Shown here piece after piece: positions 1-10,865 of a stretch of 64,000 nt of DNA (positions are counted from its first letter, which is position 1; each line of letters begins with the position of its first letter). The stretch spans positions 25,090,825-25,154,824 of the forward strand of contig CM055069.1 in the NCBI GenBank assembly GCA_029204045.2, written 5' to 3'. The notes beneath the pieces are model-generated. The model was given only the letters and a program-made list of their open reading frames with translations. It made no database searches and had not been told where the DNA came from. The position numbers and the translations under genes were made by a program. Source of the DNA: Tillandsia leiboldiana. Its lineage: Eukaryota; Streptophyta; Magnoliopsida; Poales; Bromeliaceae.

Positions 1-1211
1 TGAGACTTTCACGAAACTACGCCAACTCAAATTCCGTAACATAAGTCACTAGATACCAACACAAACAATGCCTGCCTATGCCACAAGTATAGTATTCACA
101 ATGTACTAGTAAGCATTCCTATAAACATGCTTCTACATTTCCTGATGATAATTTCCTGCAAGGTGAATACTTAAATAGCAATCCTAGTTAATGCAAGTAT
201 TCATCTACTCATGCATTCTAATCCAATAAGCATGCAAGTATTCATGCAAACATAAACTCATGCAAGGATTCATCCTCATATGCATTTTAACCTTTCATAC
301 ATGCATTGATCCAATAAGCCTAGTGGGTAGCCTAATTTAAGAGGTTCACAACGATCACCCACCTCTAGCGCTAAATCCTGGTCCCCAAAGGTGAAGTCCT
401 CACCCGGTCCAAACAATCTCCGCTATACTGCGAAACAAACACCAAAAGAACATACATAAATAATCATATAATATTCCATCTTAATCTGCCCAATTTACAA
501 CAGCCCATTATTTGCCTATTTTCACCTATGAAAAATACTCGGAAAATTCCAAGAAAAACACTGTCGCGATCCTCGCGACGAACCCGTCTAAACGAGTACC
601 TGCACGCTCAAAACCGAGTTTCCTACGCTGAGATACAAATTCGGCAAGGGAAACACTCCAACAAAAGCTGTACAGAAATTCTGTACCAAAGGACTAAAGT
701 AAAAGGAGATTTTCACCTTCGGAAAATATTCAAAAAAAGCTGGGAAAATTCGAGGAGATTCCTTGTGAAGTGTAGATGAAAAATGCCTCTTGAATTGCCT
801 CGATCCGACGTCTGTGCGCAAAGATACAGCTAGAACACCGCAGTGCTGTCCAAAAATCCGCGAAGAAAAGTGGGTCAAATGGAAGCTCGGGAAACTCCAA
901 GGTCAGCATGGAAAACGAGGAAACTCAAAACACAGAAGTTGGAGTCCTATCTGTCAAGAGTCCAACGGCGCGAGAATCGCCTAAATCGGAGGTAGGGGTG
1001 AGCAGGGGGAGTCCGCGCACTGAAAAGGGACGAAGCGGGTCGCCGGTGAACAAGCGTCGCGCCGCGCCGTAGAATCGCGAACCTCAGGATGCGTGCCCCC
1101 AAAAATCCTCGGGATCCACCAAAAATGAAGAGCTCTGAGAGGGGAAGAATTCTTCTGAAGAGTCCACAGTGAAAAGGAGTCCAAAAGCCCGAAAAGAAAA
1201 CCAAGGAAGCC

Positions 1212-1219
1212 TATTTATA
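1212..1219 (-). promoter_or_regulatory. TATA box of LTR A1
   Basis: On the minus strand the sequence reads CCTATAAATAGG, a canonical plant TATA box. It lies downstream of the G-box/CCAAT modules at 1545-1808 and close to a GGGCGCCCGAA palindrome, the order expected for a U3 promoter. The equivalent place in A4 and A5 is TATATATA. Confidence 0.65.
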
Positions 1220-1544
1220 GGCTCAGCCCAAAGAGCAAATGGGCCGGATTCGGGCGCATTTTTCGGGCGCCCGAATCCGCCAAGCCGGTCGCACACTCCC
1301 CCGTCCGACGCGTCTGAATTCCTGAGGTGACGCCACGTGTCCCCATAACACGGGACAGCGGTGCAAGGTCCCCCATCGCGCGCCACGCGTCCCCCCGCGG
1401 TCAGCGGGGTAGGTACGGCCCGCCAACGGCGCGCTGACACGTGGCCGCACTCGAGTGCGGTGGACAGCGCACCTGGCGCCCCTGCGCGCGCGCCGTCCCG
1501 AGGCGGGCTTCAACGCCTTCCGTGCGCCGCGCTAGCTAAGCCCA

Positions 1545-1808
1545 CCAATAGGAAGCTGCCACGCGTCCCTTACACCGGGTCCACGCACCCGCTTTTTGGT
1601 TCCTGGACCGCGCCGTGTGCGCTGACCAACCGGGGCGTGAAACGTGTCCCCCCGCTCTGGTCCATGCACCCCGCGCCTACTCGGTGAACCGCGCCTCAAG
1701 AACCGGCCAACCCTCGCATGCCACGTGTCCCTGCCAGTGGTCCATGCCCCTGCCGCGCCTCCCCGTGGACCGAGCTGCGTGAGCCGGCCAATGGCAGGCC
1801 GCCACGTG
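1545..1808 (-). promoter_or_regulatory. ERSE-I-like modules in LTR A1
   Basis: Two exact CCAAT-N10-CACG sites: 1545-1563 (CCAAT, ten bases, CACG of CACGCG) and 1788-1808 (CCAAT, ten bases, CACGTG). Two further sites keep the ten-base spacing with one or two mismatches (CCAAC at 1626 with AACGTG at 1641; CCAAC at 1707 with CACGTG at 1722). CCAAT-N10-CACG is the plant ER-stress response element bound by NF-Y with bZIP28-type factors; binding here is inference. The cluster lies 330-600 bp upstream of the TATA box. Confidence 0.6.
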
Positions 1809-2136
1809 GCTCAGGCCGGTCCACTGTCACCTCCCATGCACCGAAAAACCCCGGAAACTTCCGGAAGCCCCTTTTTGGTCATCCGGACTCCAATTTTAAC
1901 AAGCAAATAGCCGTTTTCAAGCGTTTTTCTGCGCTGAATCCAAATCCAACCTCTGTTTGGCCCAAAACCTTTTCTAAAATTCAGCAAATGCCGCCAAAGG
2001 ACAAATCAGCTAACAATGTCTCACAGGGTTCATCTGTGGCATCCCTTTGATGCACCATGGGCCAGACACACCACCAATTGGTGTTCTACACAGTGGATTC
2101 ATCGGAAAGGTTGCATGGGAAATCTGGACCACTACA

Positions 2137-3132
2137 GGATTGGCTACCCGCAGAGATTATCTGCGTTCGGGATCCGGAACGGATTTTCCAGTCCGGATCA
2201 GCTCCAACTTTTTCTTCAGAAAAATTTAGAAAAATTCTAGAAAATCCAGAAAAAGATTGTAAGCACTTCTGTGGATCAACTTTAAACAAAAACATCATTT
2301 CATATCAAAAGAAATATATTATGTTTAATCTATCAATAATATCCAAGTAATGAAACGACAAGTTATAAAAATTAAATTCTTTAAAGTTGATCAAGTTCAA
2401 GAACATCTATCACGATCTAATGTGTAATGCATTTATCAAGTTATCAATTTAGTAAAGAAGATGAAGTACCAAGATCGATAGATGTTTGAAATCCCAAATA
2501 AGTTAGATAATATATCTAGTCAATTTATTGTAAGGATTGGCTCTCTGAGCATCTTTCAATAAAATCCCCACCTTATACCAACCTTGGAATTTGACAGAGT
2601 CAAGTATTCCAAAATACATTTTATCTAATCAACTCGAAAAACCATGCTTTGTATTCATGTGGTAGCTGCACACAGTACTCGGACGACCGAGGTGGTAGCT
2701 CTTTCCTCCATGTGGTGGTAGTTTTCACACTCCTCATTGGGATGTAACTCTTTCCACATCTTTTGAGCATAAACATTTTAATAAACTCCCCCCTCAATTG
2801 GCTATTAATTATTTAAGATATAAGGTATTCAACCAAAAATTGATCTCGAGTTCATACTTAACTTAATTTTCAAATATGATAAAGACTATACCAAGAGATC
2901 ACATGAGAGAGAAATTGACTTTGATCAATTAAAAATGGACTAATTGATATAAATGATCATTGCATCAAATGAATTATAATGATATCCAAACCATAATAAA
3001 TTTCTCAAAAATATGAAAGGATGCAAGTAAAGTCAATTATAATAATGCTCAATTACTGTTCTATGTTCAAGCATAGATAAAGAACACAAACACAAAAACA
3101 AAACCTAACCTAAGCAATGGTTTCAAAAAGAG
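2137..3132 (-). mobile_element. C1 copia: non-coding 3' region after pol
   Basis: AT-rich stretch between the pol stop codon and LTR A1. It holds the same non-coding block as element C2 at about 22315-22430 (GATGTGGAAAGAGTTACATC, then CTACCACCACATG and ACCTCGGTCGTCCG on the minus strand), so it is the element's long region between pol and the 3' LTR. Near 2160-2190 CCGGATCCCGAACG resembles the repeated motif of the copia LTR, so part of the 3' LTR may be present, but I cannot place its boundary. No reading frame worth calling. Confidence 0.6.
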
Positions 3133-6100
3133 TTATTTCAAAGAAAGCATTCCAATTGCTTTACGCAAATGAATAAACCGTTTTTGATCCAAAGGTTTTG
3201 TTAAAATGTCAGCTAATTGATCTTCAGTTGAAATATAGGAAATTTGAAGAATATTTGATTCAACTAGCTCCCTTAGAAAATGATATCTAAGTTCAATGTG
3301 TTTAGTTCTTGAGTGCAACACAGGGTTTTTGGAAATATTTATAGCACTCGTGTTGTCACAAAGAATAGTTACCGAAGTTGCTGAAATTCGGAAGTCGCTC
3401 AACACGCTTTTCATCCAAATGAGTTGAGTTGAACAACTACCCGCTGAAATATATTCCGCTTCGGCAGTCGAGAGTGAAATGCAGTTTTGCTTTTTACTAT
3501 GCCATGCAACAAGGCAATGACCAAGATAAAAACATGCACCACTCGTACTTTTTCGATCATCCACAGATCCTGCCCAATCGGCATATGAATATCCTATTAT
3601 GTCAAGAGTTGTTCCCATAGGATACCAAATTCCGAAATTCAAAGTTCCTTTGACGTACCGGATGATCCTTTTCACTGCTTTCAGGTGAACCTCCTTTGGT
3701 GCTGACTGATATCTCGCGCAGATCCCAACACTAAAGGATATATCCGGGCGACTAGCCGTGAGGTAGAGTAGACTTCCAATCATGCTGCGATAAAGCTTCT
3801 CGTCTACACTTTCACTAAGAGATTCACTTCCTAATCCCTTATTGCTAGTTCCCATTGGAGTCGAAAAATCTTTAGCTTTTTCTAATTCGTATTTCTTCAC
3901 CAACTCCCTTGCATACTTGGATTGACACAGATTGATGCCTTCTTCATTTTGTTTCACTTGCAATTCAAGAAAATATGTTAGTTCGTCCATCATAGACATC
4001 TCAAATTCGCTTTCCATGGTTTCCGCAAATTTTGAAGCACCATTGTCTCTTGTTGCACCAAATACAATGTCATCGACATAGATTTGTGCCACAATGAAGT
4101 TATCCTGATAATGCTTCACAAAGAGAGTCCGATCTGCTCCCCCTCGAGTATAGCCCTTCTCCAAAAAGTGCTTTGTCAACCTTTCGTACCACGCTCGCGG
4201 TGCTTGTTTTAGACCGTAAAGAGCCTTTTTCAAACGAAAAACATGGTTAGATTGTTTATGGTCTACAAAACCTTTTGGTTGAGCCACATAAACTTCCTCG
4301 TTCAAAAACCCATTTAAAAACGCGCACTTAACGTCCATTTGAAAGAGTTTGATTTTAAAATGACAAGCAATTGCGAACAAAATACGAATCGACTCGAGTC
4401 GAGCAACTGGGGCGAACGTCTCATCAAAGTCTATTCCTTCTATTTGTGAATAGCCCTGAGCAACTAGACGTGCTTTGTTCCTGATGATGGTACCATCCTC
4501 GTTTTTCTTGTTCTTGAAAATCCATTTAGTACCAATCACGTTGTGTTGCTTCGGTGGCTTCGTTAGTTCCCAGACTTTGTTTCTTTCGAACTGATGGAGC
4601 TCTTCCTGTATTGCTTCAATCCAGTAGTCATCCTGAAGAGCTTCATCGACGTTCTTTGGTTCTATCATGGAGACGTAACATGCGACTCCACAAACCAACT
4701 GTCTCCGAGTCCTAACTCCTTGTGGGTCTCCAATAATGTTCGATTCTGGATGATCCTTGGAGATACGTAGCGTCTGAGGTAACGGAGTACTCGGAGGTAC
4801 ACGTGACGATTCCTGCATATCAGATAAACTAGAAGAACCATTAGATGCATCAACATTATCGGCAGAATTATTATGAGAAGATGCATTTACAGGAGTATCA
4901 TCATCAAGAGACATATCAGGGGTAGATTTATCAGATGCAAAGTGAAAAGCTTCATCTACTTTAACATTAATAGATTCTACCATCATTTTAGATTCGAGGT
5001 TAAATACCCGATATGCTCTACTGTTTGTAGAATAACCCATGAAAATCCCCTCGTCACTTCGAGAGTCGAATTTACAAAGATTTTCGCGATCACGTAAAAT
5101 GTAACAACGACTCCCAAAGATTCGAAAATATTTGATATTCGGTTTTCTACAAAACCATAGTTCATATGGTGTATTTAAAGTTCCCGGGCGCAAATACACT
5201 CGATTAATAACGTAGACAGCGGTGTTCACAGCTTCAGCCCAAAAATGTAATGGTAAATTCCGGCTGTGAAGCATAACACGCGCCATCTCTTGAACAACCC
5301 TGTTTTTGCGCTCGACTACACCATTCTGTTGAGGTGTATAGGGTGCTGAGAATTCATGTTTTATGCCGTTGGAAGTGCAAAAATCAATGAATTTTGAAAT
5401 TATGAATTCTCCACCTCTATCACTTCGAACACGAACGATCTTTTCATTTCTTTTAATCATAATACGATGACAAACCTCATGAAAAGAGTCGAAAGTATCC
5501 GCTTTCTCTTTTAAAAATGTTACCCATGAATATCTAGAGAAATCATCAACCAAAAGAAAAATATACCATTTACCTCCCAAAGATGGTTGACGAGTCGGCC
5601 CCATTAAGTCCATATGCAGTAATTCTAAGGGCCGGTTGGTACCAACGTGGTTCAAGTTCTTGTGTGCAACCCTTGATTGTTTTCCCTTTTGACAACCTCC
5701 ACACACAATGTTTTCTTTAAAAGAAAGTTTAGGAACCCCCTTAACCACGTCTTTATTTGAAATCCTTGCTAGTTCCTTAAAATTTATGTGACATAGTCTT
5801 TCATGCCAAAGAGTTTCGTTATCAAGTGAAACTAGGCTACAATTTTTAGAAATTTTGTTCGGAACAACATAGCAATTATTTTCCGATCTAACCCATTTTA
5901 AAAAGAACAAATGGTCCTTATCAGTTACAATACATTCTGCAGAAGAAAAATTAACTGAAAAACTATTGTCACAAAGTTGACTGATACTAATGAGGTTAGT
6001 CTTAAGGACTTCAACAAATAAGACATTGTTCAAAACCGGGCCTTCTGGAATAGCGATTGTTCCTTTTTCAACAATTTTAGAAGAACGACCGTCTCCGAAA

Positions 6101-6285
6101 TCTACATGTCCTCCGGAGATTTTCTCTAAAGTTTGAAAACTGTTTTTGTCACCGGTCATGTGACGGGAACATCCACTATCCAGATACCAAGACGAGTTGT
6201 CATAAGCATGCAAAGAAGTATGAACAACAAGACAAGGGAAGATTTCACCTTCGCGCACCCAAACCTTTTTGGACTGCGTCGGCAA
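3133..6285 (-). CDS. pol: Ty1/copia pol: protease, integrase, reverse transcriptase, RNase H (C1)
   Basis: A 1,050-codon open frame encoding the catalytic part of a copia polyprotein. In order: aspartic protease motif YLDSGCSRHMTG near residue 36; GAG-pre-integrase zinc module (LWHERLCHI, then CGGCQKGK) near 160-200; integrase core with HMDLMGP, RSDRGGEF and QQNGVVERKN carrying the three acidic residues; reverse transcriptase with MDVKCAFLNG and the YVDD catalytic loop; RNase H with YADWAGS, STAEAEY and a C-terminal TKHIELRYH motif. Order PR-IN-RT-RH is diagnostic for Ty1/copia. The annotated Met is only the first Met after the gag-pol TGA at 6457-6459; the frame is continuous with gag upstream apart from that stop, so the normal product would be a gag-pol polyprotein. 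All catalytic motifs are intact, unlike the gag part. No envelope-like frame follows. Confidence 0.93.
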   Translation of the reverse strand: MPTQSKKVWVREGEIFPCLVVHTSLHAYDNSSWYLDSGCSRHMTGDKNSFQTLEKISGGHVDFGDGRSSKIVEKGTIAIPEGPVLNNVLFVEVLKTNLISISQLCDNSFSVNFSSAECIVTDKDHLFFLKWVRSENNCYVVPNKISKNCSLVSLDNETLWHERLCHINFKELARISNKDVVKGVPKLSFKENIVCGGCQKGKQSRVAHKNLNHVGTNRPLELLHMDLMGPTRQPSLGGKWYIFLLVDDFSRYSWVTFLKEKADTFDSFHEVCHRIMIKRNEKIVRVRSDRGGEFIISKFIDFCTSNGIKHEFSAPYTPQQNGVVERKNRVVQEMARVMLHSRNLPLHFWAEAVNTAVYVINRVYLRPGTLNTPYELWFCRKPNIKYFRIFGSRCYILRDRENLCKFDSRSDEGIFMGYSTNSRAYRVFNLESKMMVESINVKVDEAFHFASDKSTPDMSLDDDTPVNASSHNNSADNVDASNGSSSLSDMQESSRVPPSTPLPQTLRISKDHPESNIIGDPQGVRTRRQLVCGVACYVSMIEPKNVDEALQDDYWIEAIQEELHQFERNKVWELTKPPKQHNVIGTKWIFKNKKNEDGTIIRNKARLVAQGYSQIEGIDFDETFAPVARLESIRILFAIACHFKIKLFQMDVKCAFLNGFLNEEVYVAQPKGFVDHKQSNHVFRLKKALYGLKQAPRAWYERLTKHFLEKGYTRGGADRTLFVKHYQDNFIVAQIYVDDIVFGATRDNGASKFAETMESEFEMSMMDELTYFLELQVKQNEEGINLCQSKYARELVKKYELEKAKDFSTPMGTSNKGLGSESLSESVDEKLYRSMIGSLLYLTASRPDISFSVGICARYQSAPKEVHLKAVKRIIRYVKGTLNFGIWYPMGTTLDIIGYSYADWAGSVDDRKSTSGACFYLGHCLVAWHSKKQNCISLSTAEAEYISAGSCSTQLIWMKSVLSDFRISATSVTILCDNTSAINISKNPVLHSRTKHIELRYHFLRELVESNILQISYISTEDQLADILTKPLDQKRFIHLRKAIGMLSLK

Positions 6286-6456
6286 TGTTCGTGAAGTTAT
6301 TCTCCTTGGTGAAAGCGTCTTGATTGATTCATCGCTTTTCCTTGACGTCGTCGTCTTGTTTGATGTACTACCAATGTTCTTTTCTTTTGAAAAATCCTTC
6401 TTTGATTTCCGAGGAGTGAACTCATTGGTAGTTGTTGCAAGAGGCGCTTGATTTGT

Positions 6457-6865
6457 TCATTTCGCTCCAATCTTGCAATCTCTTCGTATGTGCCCTGCAA
6501 AACCACAACGAAAACATACCTTTGAACTTGAAGAACCCGCAATAAGTGAGGTAGGCTTGTTGTCGTTGTATGCAGTGAATTCCGTCGTCGTCGGAGGAGA
6601 TACCGACTGGGGCACAAAAACTGTTCCACTCGAACTAGGACTGTCTCCAGTTCGACTGTATCCAAGGGCGAAACGGTTTGTTTGACCAAGACCAAGCATC
6701 TTATCCAACTTGCTCCTTCTAGAAGAAAATCGCTTCAAATCATCCTTAAGTTGGAAAATGGTCTTCGTCATTTCCATTTTTTCCTGATGAGCCTCGGAGT
6801 AGAGCTTCAAGAAGTAACTAGCTTTATCCACCAATTTTACATGTTCCTTCTCGAAATGCTCATTT
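6457..6865 (-). pseudogene. gag: C-terminal gag of C1 with second zinc knuckle
   Basis: Continues the gag frame on the far side of inserted LTR A2. It encodes a lysine-rich segment followed by a CCHC zinc knuckle, CFRCGFAGHIRRDC, the second knuckle of this gag (the first is near 11300). It ends at a TGA at 6457-6459; the frame then continues without interruption into pol, so this stop is an interior nonsense mutation or, less likely, a read-through point. Removing A2 and one TSD copy (4,000 bp) leaves this segment in a different phase from neither side only if counted in whole codons: the two gag ORFs are offset by a multiple of three after subtraction, so they were one frame. Confidence 0.8.
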
Positions 6866-6870
6866 TTCTC
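6866..6870. repeat. Target-site duplication of A2 (left)
   Basis: ttctc, repeated exactly at 10866-10870 next to the other end of A2. Five bases is the usual length for plant LTR retrotransposon integrases. Confidence 0.85.
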
Positions 6871-7399
6871 TGTGATGATCCAGAATTCTACAGGGCTGTT
6901 ACAGTGTGATCGGCAGCTTCTGGAGGCCTACGGGGCATGTCGGCGGTGTTCATGCGCCAATTTGGACTCAAGTGATGAACTCCGGGCTTAAAATGGATCA
7001 CGTGGGTAATCGGGGGACCCCGTCGGATGTTTAGAAGTGCTTTCGCGCAAATCGGATATCAAATTTGGACTCGGCGCGAAATTCGGATTGAAAATACCTT
7101 TCCGGGAGCCTCCGGCGAATTATCGGGTTGGAATTTGGCGAAATGGACGTCGTATTTGGAATCAGCGCGCGAAAACGGTCAAAACGGACTACCCACTTGT
7201 ATTTTTGGTGCTAGGGTACTGTTCACCGTGGGAACAGTAACTCCGGCGATCGCCGGCGGCCGGCGGCGGCGGCTGGCAGCGCCGGCGGGCGGCGGCGCGG
7301 CCTCGGGCAGGCGGAACGGCGGCGGCACGGGGCGCGGGCAGCGCGTGGGCGCGCGGGCAGGCGCGCGGTCCACGCGGCCGTCGTGCACCAAGGCGGGGA

Positions 7400-7665
7400 C
7401 ACGTGGCATCACCTCATAGGCCGGCTCACAGCTCCCGGTCTACGGAGCATGATGGTTGGGTATTGGTTCACGGTGCACCGGGAGTGGACACGTGGCAGGT
7501 TACTATTGGATCGGTCCACAGGATTTCGTGCACCGGGTGCACTAGGCAGATGGCTTGACACGTGGCGCCTCCCTATTGGTCGGTCAACTGTGCGGGCAGG
7601 GGGGCAGCTGGCGCATCTGGGCGCGCGGTCAGGCCGGTCGGTGCCACGTGGAGCGCTTTCATTGG
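7400..7665 (+). promoter_or_regulatory. ERSE-I-like module array in A2
   Basis: Four copies of CACGTG-N10-ATTGG at 7400, 7489, 7559 and 7645; the last three are exact, the first reads ATAGG. The spacer is ten bases each time although its sequence differs. The reverse complement is CCAAT-N10-CACGTG, matching plant ERSE-I (CCAAT-N10-CACG; NF-Y plus bZIP28). Module spacing is 70-90 bp. No clear TATA box was found downstream in this copy. Confidence 0.65.
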
Positions 7666-9099
7666 GTGCAATTGGTGTTTCCTGTTCGGCGGGACACAGA
7701 GGGAATTATTGGAATTGTTTTTCTGGTTTCTCCTATTAATTCCATCCGAGAAGAATTGGGAGGCCATTTTCACCATTTTCGAGGCCTCATCTTTCTGAGG
7801 GATGAGAAGATGAAATCTTCTCCAAGAAGAGAAGAATGCTCCTGTGAAGTTTCGGATTTTTCGGCGGCACGTATTACGAGATCTCCATTTCTCCGGCACG
7901 GCGCAACGTTCCTTCATCGGTGTATCCCTTTCGTCGCGTTTCGATGCAAGAGCTCTCACGGCCTACCCCGATCACATTTTCCGGCGATTCTTGTGCCATT
8001 GGAACGGCGACTGACAGAGCTTTAATATTGGTATTTCCTGTTTCCCCTCGTTTCACGCTTTTCGAGGAGTTTTCATGAGTTTACTGTGACACCTTTTGCT
8101 GTGATGGAGTTTTGGACAGCGGTTCGATCTTTCAGAGATATCTCCGCAACCGGACATCAGATTGAGGCGATTCAAAAGGCATTTTGCATCTACACATCGC
8201 AAGGAACATCCTCAAATTTTCCTGGATTTTTCTGGATTTTCCCAAAAGGTGAAAAAGGCATTATTTTCAGTATTTGGTGCTGAAATTTACAGTACAGAGT
8301 TCTTTGGGATAGTCCCCTTGCCGAATTTATATCTCAGTGAAAGAAACTCGGATTTGAGCGTACAGGTACTCGTTTCGACCGGCTCGTCGCGAGGATCGCG
8401 ACGGTATATTTTTGGGAATTTTCTGTGCACAACTCGCAGGTGAAAAAGGCTCAACTCTGGACTGATTACTGGAATAGCATGTTTTGAGGATAATTGTATG
8501 TTTAATTGCATGTTTTGGGGTAATTGTGAACAGTGATCGCGGCGGCTTATCTGTTTGGACTTGTGGCGTGAAAAAGAGATATTGGACAATCTTGGGTTGC
8601 GCAATTCCAGGTGGGTGGTTGCTTTACTCCTCTTTTCTGATGTACCCACTAGGAATATTAGAGTGATCCCTTTTATTGAACATGTTGAATGGTCACCTAA
8701 TGGACATGCATGCTTAACTGGATAATTGTGAGCCTATCATATGGAAAACATTATATTGGAAACTTGACATGTTGGAACTTATACATGCTTCATGGACATC
8801 GTTTTAGCATTTAACCTTGCATGAGGGAGGGGGATGTACTTTCATATTGTGATATTGTGAGGCGTCTTGTGGGAGGGTACCACTTGAGGATTTTTGGACA
8901 GGCATAGGTGGATGATTCATGTGAGGGTGATTAGCAGGTTATGGACATGTGTGGTTGGACTATGATTTAGCATGATGATTACACCCAGGTGGAGTTATTA
9001 CTTGGTACACATGGTGAACCACTATTTGTCACTCCCCTTCTTTCTTCCATGAGGAGATAGGCTTGATTTCAGGGATATCTAGTTAGACCATTTCTGATC

Positions 9100-9797
9100 G
9101 CTACACTATATGTTGGGACTGACTTAGGAGGAACCCTATTGTCTCTTCTTCCCCTATTCCTTAGGCAGGCGGCTATTTGTTGCTCGGGTTTGAGCAGGGA
9201 TCGGCATAGTGTAGCCGGGGCTTGGATTTTAGCTTTTGGGGTATTGCGGCTATTGCGGATAGTAGGCGGTTGACCGGATGTCGGATTGGGGTCGGGATTG
9301 TCATTATGGGTGTAGTTGTTAACCCTTCTTCTTTTGATTACCCGCTAGGCATTTGAGTAGCTTCTTTGATTAAAAGGATAAATGCACTTTATGTGTGGCA
9401 ATGGCAGGCTTATTATGATTAAACAGATATTGTTAGAACTTGCTTGATTGGGGATTATGATTGTAGAACAGCAGCGTCATGTTAAAGGATAAGGCTAATC
9501 AATGATTTGTGGGCTTTGGGTATGTGGCATAGGCAGGCACAGGCTATCTCATATTTACTATTCTCATACTGTTCTCTGCATGCTCTGACATTATGAAGGT
9601 TATCGGCATCTGTTTATCTTTATATCATCTTGGGACATTTGCATGCTTGTATGGTCACCTAGATAGGCCACCTTTTTCTGCTACACTATCATGCTGGAAT
9701 TGACATAGGAGAAACCTTTTTATTATTCTTTTCTACTTTCATTTGAGGCTCTGTGTATTTGTAGCTCGTGTGCGAGCAGGGGTTTGGGATAGTGTAG
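9100..9797 (+). repeat. Two diverged modules with long-range stem and inner hairpin in A2
   Basis: Module 1: GCTACACTAT at 9100-9109 pairs with ATAGTGTAGC at 9206-9215, enclosing hairpin TGCTC/GAGCA (9181-9196). Module 2: CTACACTATC at 9681-9690 pairs with GATAGTGTAG at 9788-9797, enclosing GCTCG/CGAGC with loop tgtg (9764-9777). Both are followed by GCGG-rich sequence and GCGGTTGACCGG. A third copy lies in A5 at 63018-63130. Confidence 0.55.
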
Positions 9798-10044
9798 TCA
9801 GGATCTTGGTTTTTGGGACAGGCAGGCTTGATGGCAGGGCATTGCGGCAACCGCGGACCCTGGGCGGTTGACCGGTGGTTACTTATGCATCAGATTGGGT
9901 ATCAGGTCTCTAGTGGATGGAGTTTCCCACTATTTGTTTATCTTGCATTAGATTGAGATCGGGTCTCCCTTTAGTGGATGGGTTTTCCCACTTTGGTCAT
10001 AGTCATGATCCAGTCCTGCTGACTTTGATACTTGTTACTGAGGC

Positions 10045-10096
10045 ACTTGACTCGTGTGGGTCGCTCCCCTCGAGTGCCACTCCGGAGTGTGCAGTT
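10045..10096 (+). repeat. Conserved hairpin block in A2
   Basis: Contains GGGTCGCTCCCCTCGAGTG followed by CACTCCGGAGTG, an exact palindrome. The same block is at 20699-20740 in A3 (with full CTCGAG arms) and 63340-63376 in A5, where the palindrome reads CACTCTAGAGTG. Confidence 0.5.
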
Positions 10097-10865
10097 TTCA
10101 GACCTCGAGTCTTCGAGACTCTCATCCCCTATCGGTGTTATGCGTAGGCTGGCATACCCGATTTGGCAGGCAGAGCAGGCAGTACCAGTGTTTACTGGTG
10201 GTCAGATTGGGTTTATTCAGGCAGGCATTTGTATTCTGATGCATACATTCAGCTATTCTTTTAGCTCAGTTTTTAGAGACATTCTAGTGGTAGCTTTTCA
10301 TCAGGAGTCATACTCATTGCATACCACCTTTATTCCTTTTGCCTCTGGTAGACCTAGTGGGCGTGTCAGAGTTGAGGTTTTACCCACTAGGGGAGGCTAC
10401 TGGTTTACTAGTATTCTCACCCCCATTCTTCTTTCCTCTTTTTCTTCTCCCTTGTTTTGCAGTGTCTTCTGCGGGTGCTACTGGGCTTACAGTGGCGGGT
10501 CGAGGAGAGAGGACGGCTGAGTAGATAGATCCCGAGGCAGGATGAGCACGTTAGCTGGACTGTTGGTGTACCCATGTTTCCTCAGACGGTAGTACTTTCA
10601 CTTTTGGGACTGGCTTTCGTCAGCAGGTTGTATTTATTTTGTGAGCTGGGAGAGACTGCTGTATCATTTATATACGGATGTATTGTATTTTATTTCCAGC
10701 TTCAGTCTGAGATGCATTAGTTTTAGTTCAGCTCTGTTTTTATTGCTCTTTTATTATATCTCTTATATCTGAGCAGGTTACTAGCGCTTCATGTACACGG
10801 GAAATACCGTGTGCACGGCGGATCTGTGGACGGGCCCGGGTTCTAGTTTACACCCGGGCGTGACA

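Larger units (their letters stand above)
1..2136 (-). mobile_element. LTR A1, giant gypsy-type LTR, truncated by window edge
   Basis: Read on the minus strand, the LTR begins with TGTAGTGGTCCAG at 2136 and runs leftwards out of the window. The same start followed by the same sequence (CCATGCAACC, TCCGATGAATCC) occurs in copies A4 (23907) and A5 (56383), and the interior near 600-680 matches A2 near 8320-8390 and A5 near 57780-57850, so this is one LTR family. It is GC-rich between 1240 and 1840 (U3 promoter region) and AT-rich at 1-500. The family's complete members are about 4 kb, so roughly half is missing here. It sits at the 3' side of the copia element C1; the base pairs just outside are ggatt, a possible target-site duplication whose partner lies outside the window. 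No coding capacity is seen; short open frames inside overlap in several frames and are not conserved. Confidence 0.8.
6871..10865 (+). mobile_element. Solo LTR A2 inside C1 gag
   Basis: A 3,995-bp block starting TGTGATGATCC and ending GGGCGTGACA, flanked by the direct duplication ttctc. It has TG...CA ends, no internal primer-binding site, no polypurine tract and no terminal repeat of its own, which is the signature of a solo LTR left by LTR-LTR recombination. A3 (17415-21593) has the same start and end. The end GGGGCGTGACA is shared with the gypsy LTR at 38272 and family B, both followed by a tRNA-Met primer site, so this belongs to a Ty3/gypsy family. GC-rich U3 at 7240-7660, body of modules at 8900-10100. 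No gene is seen in it. Alternative: a short non-autonomous element, but no LTRs are found inside. Confidence 0.85.

Noticed and set aside
2137..3132. Envelope-like gene after copia pol
   Set aside because: No long frame; the block is non-coding and shared with C2.
8650..10050. Host gene or exon in the long gene-free part of A2
   Set aside because: No codon-like frame; sequence recurs in A5 (62940-63700) as LTR body.
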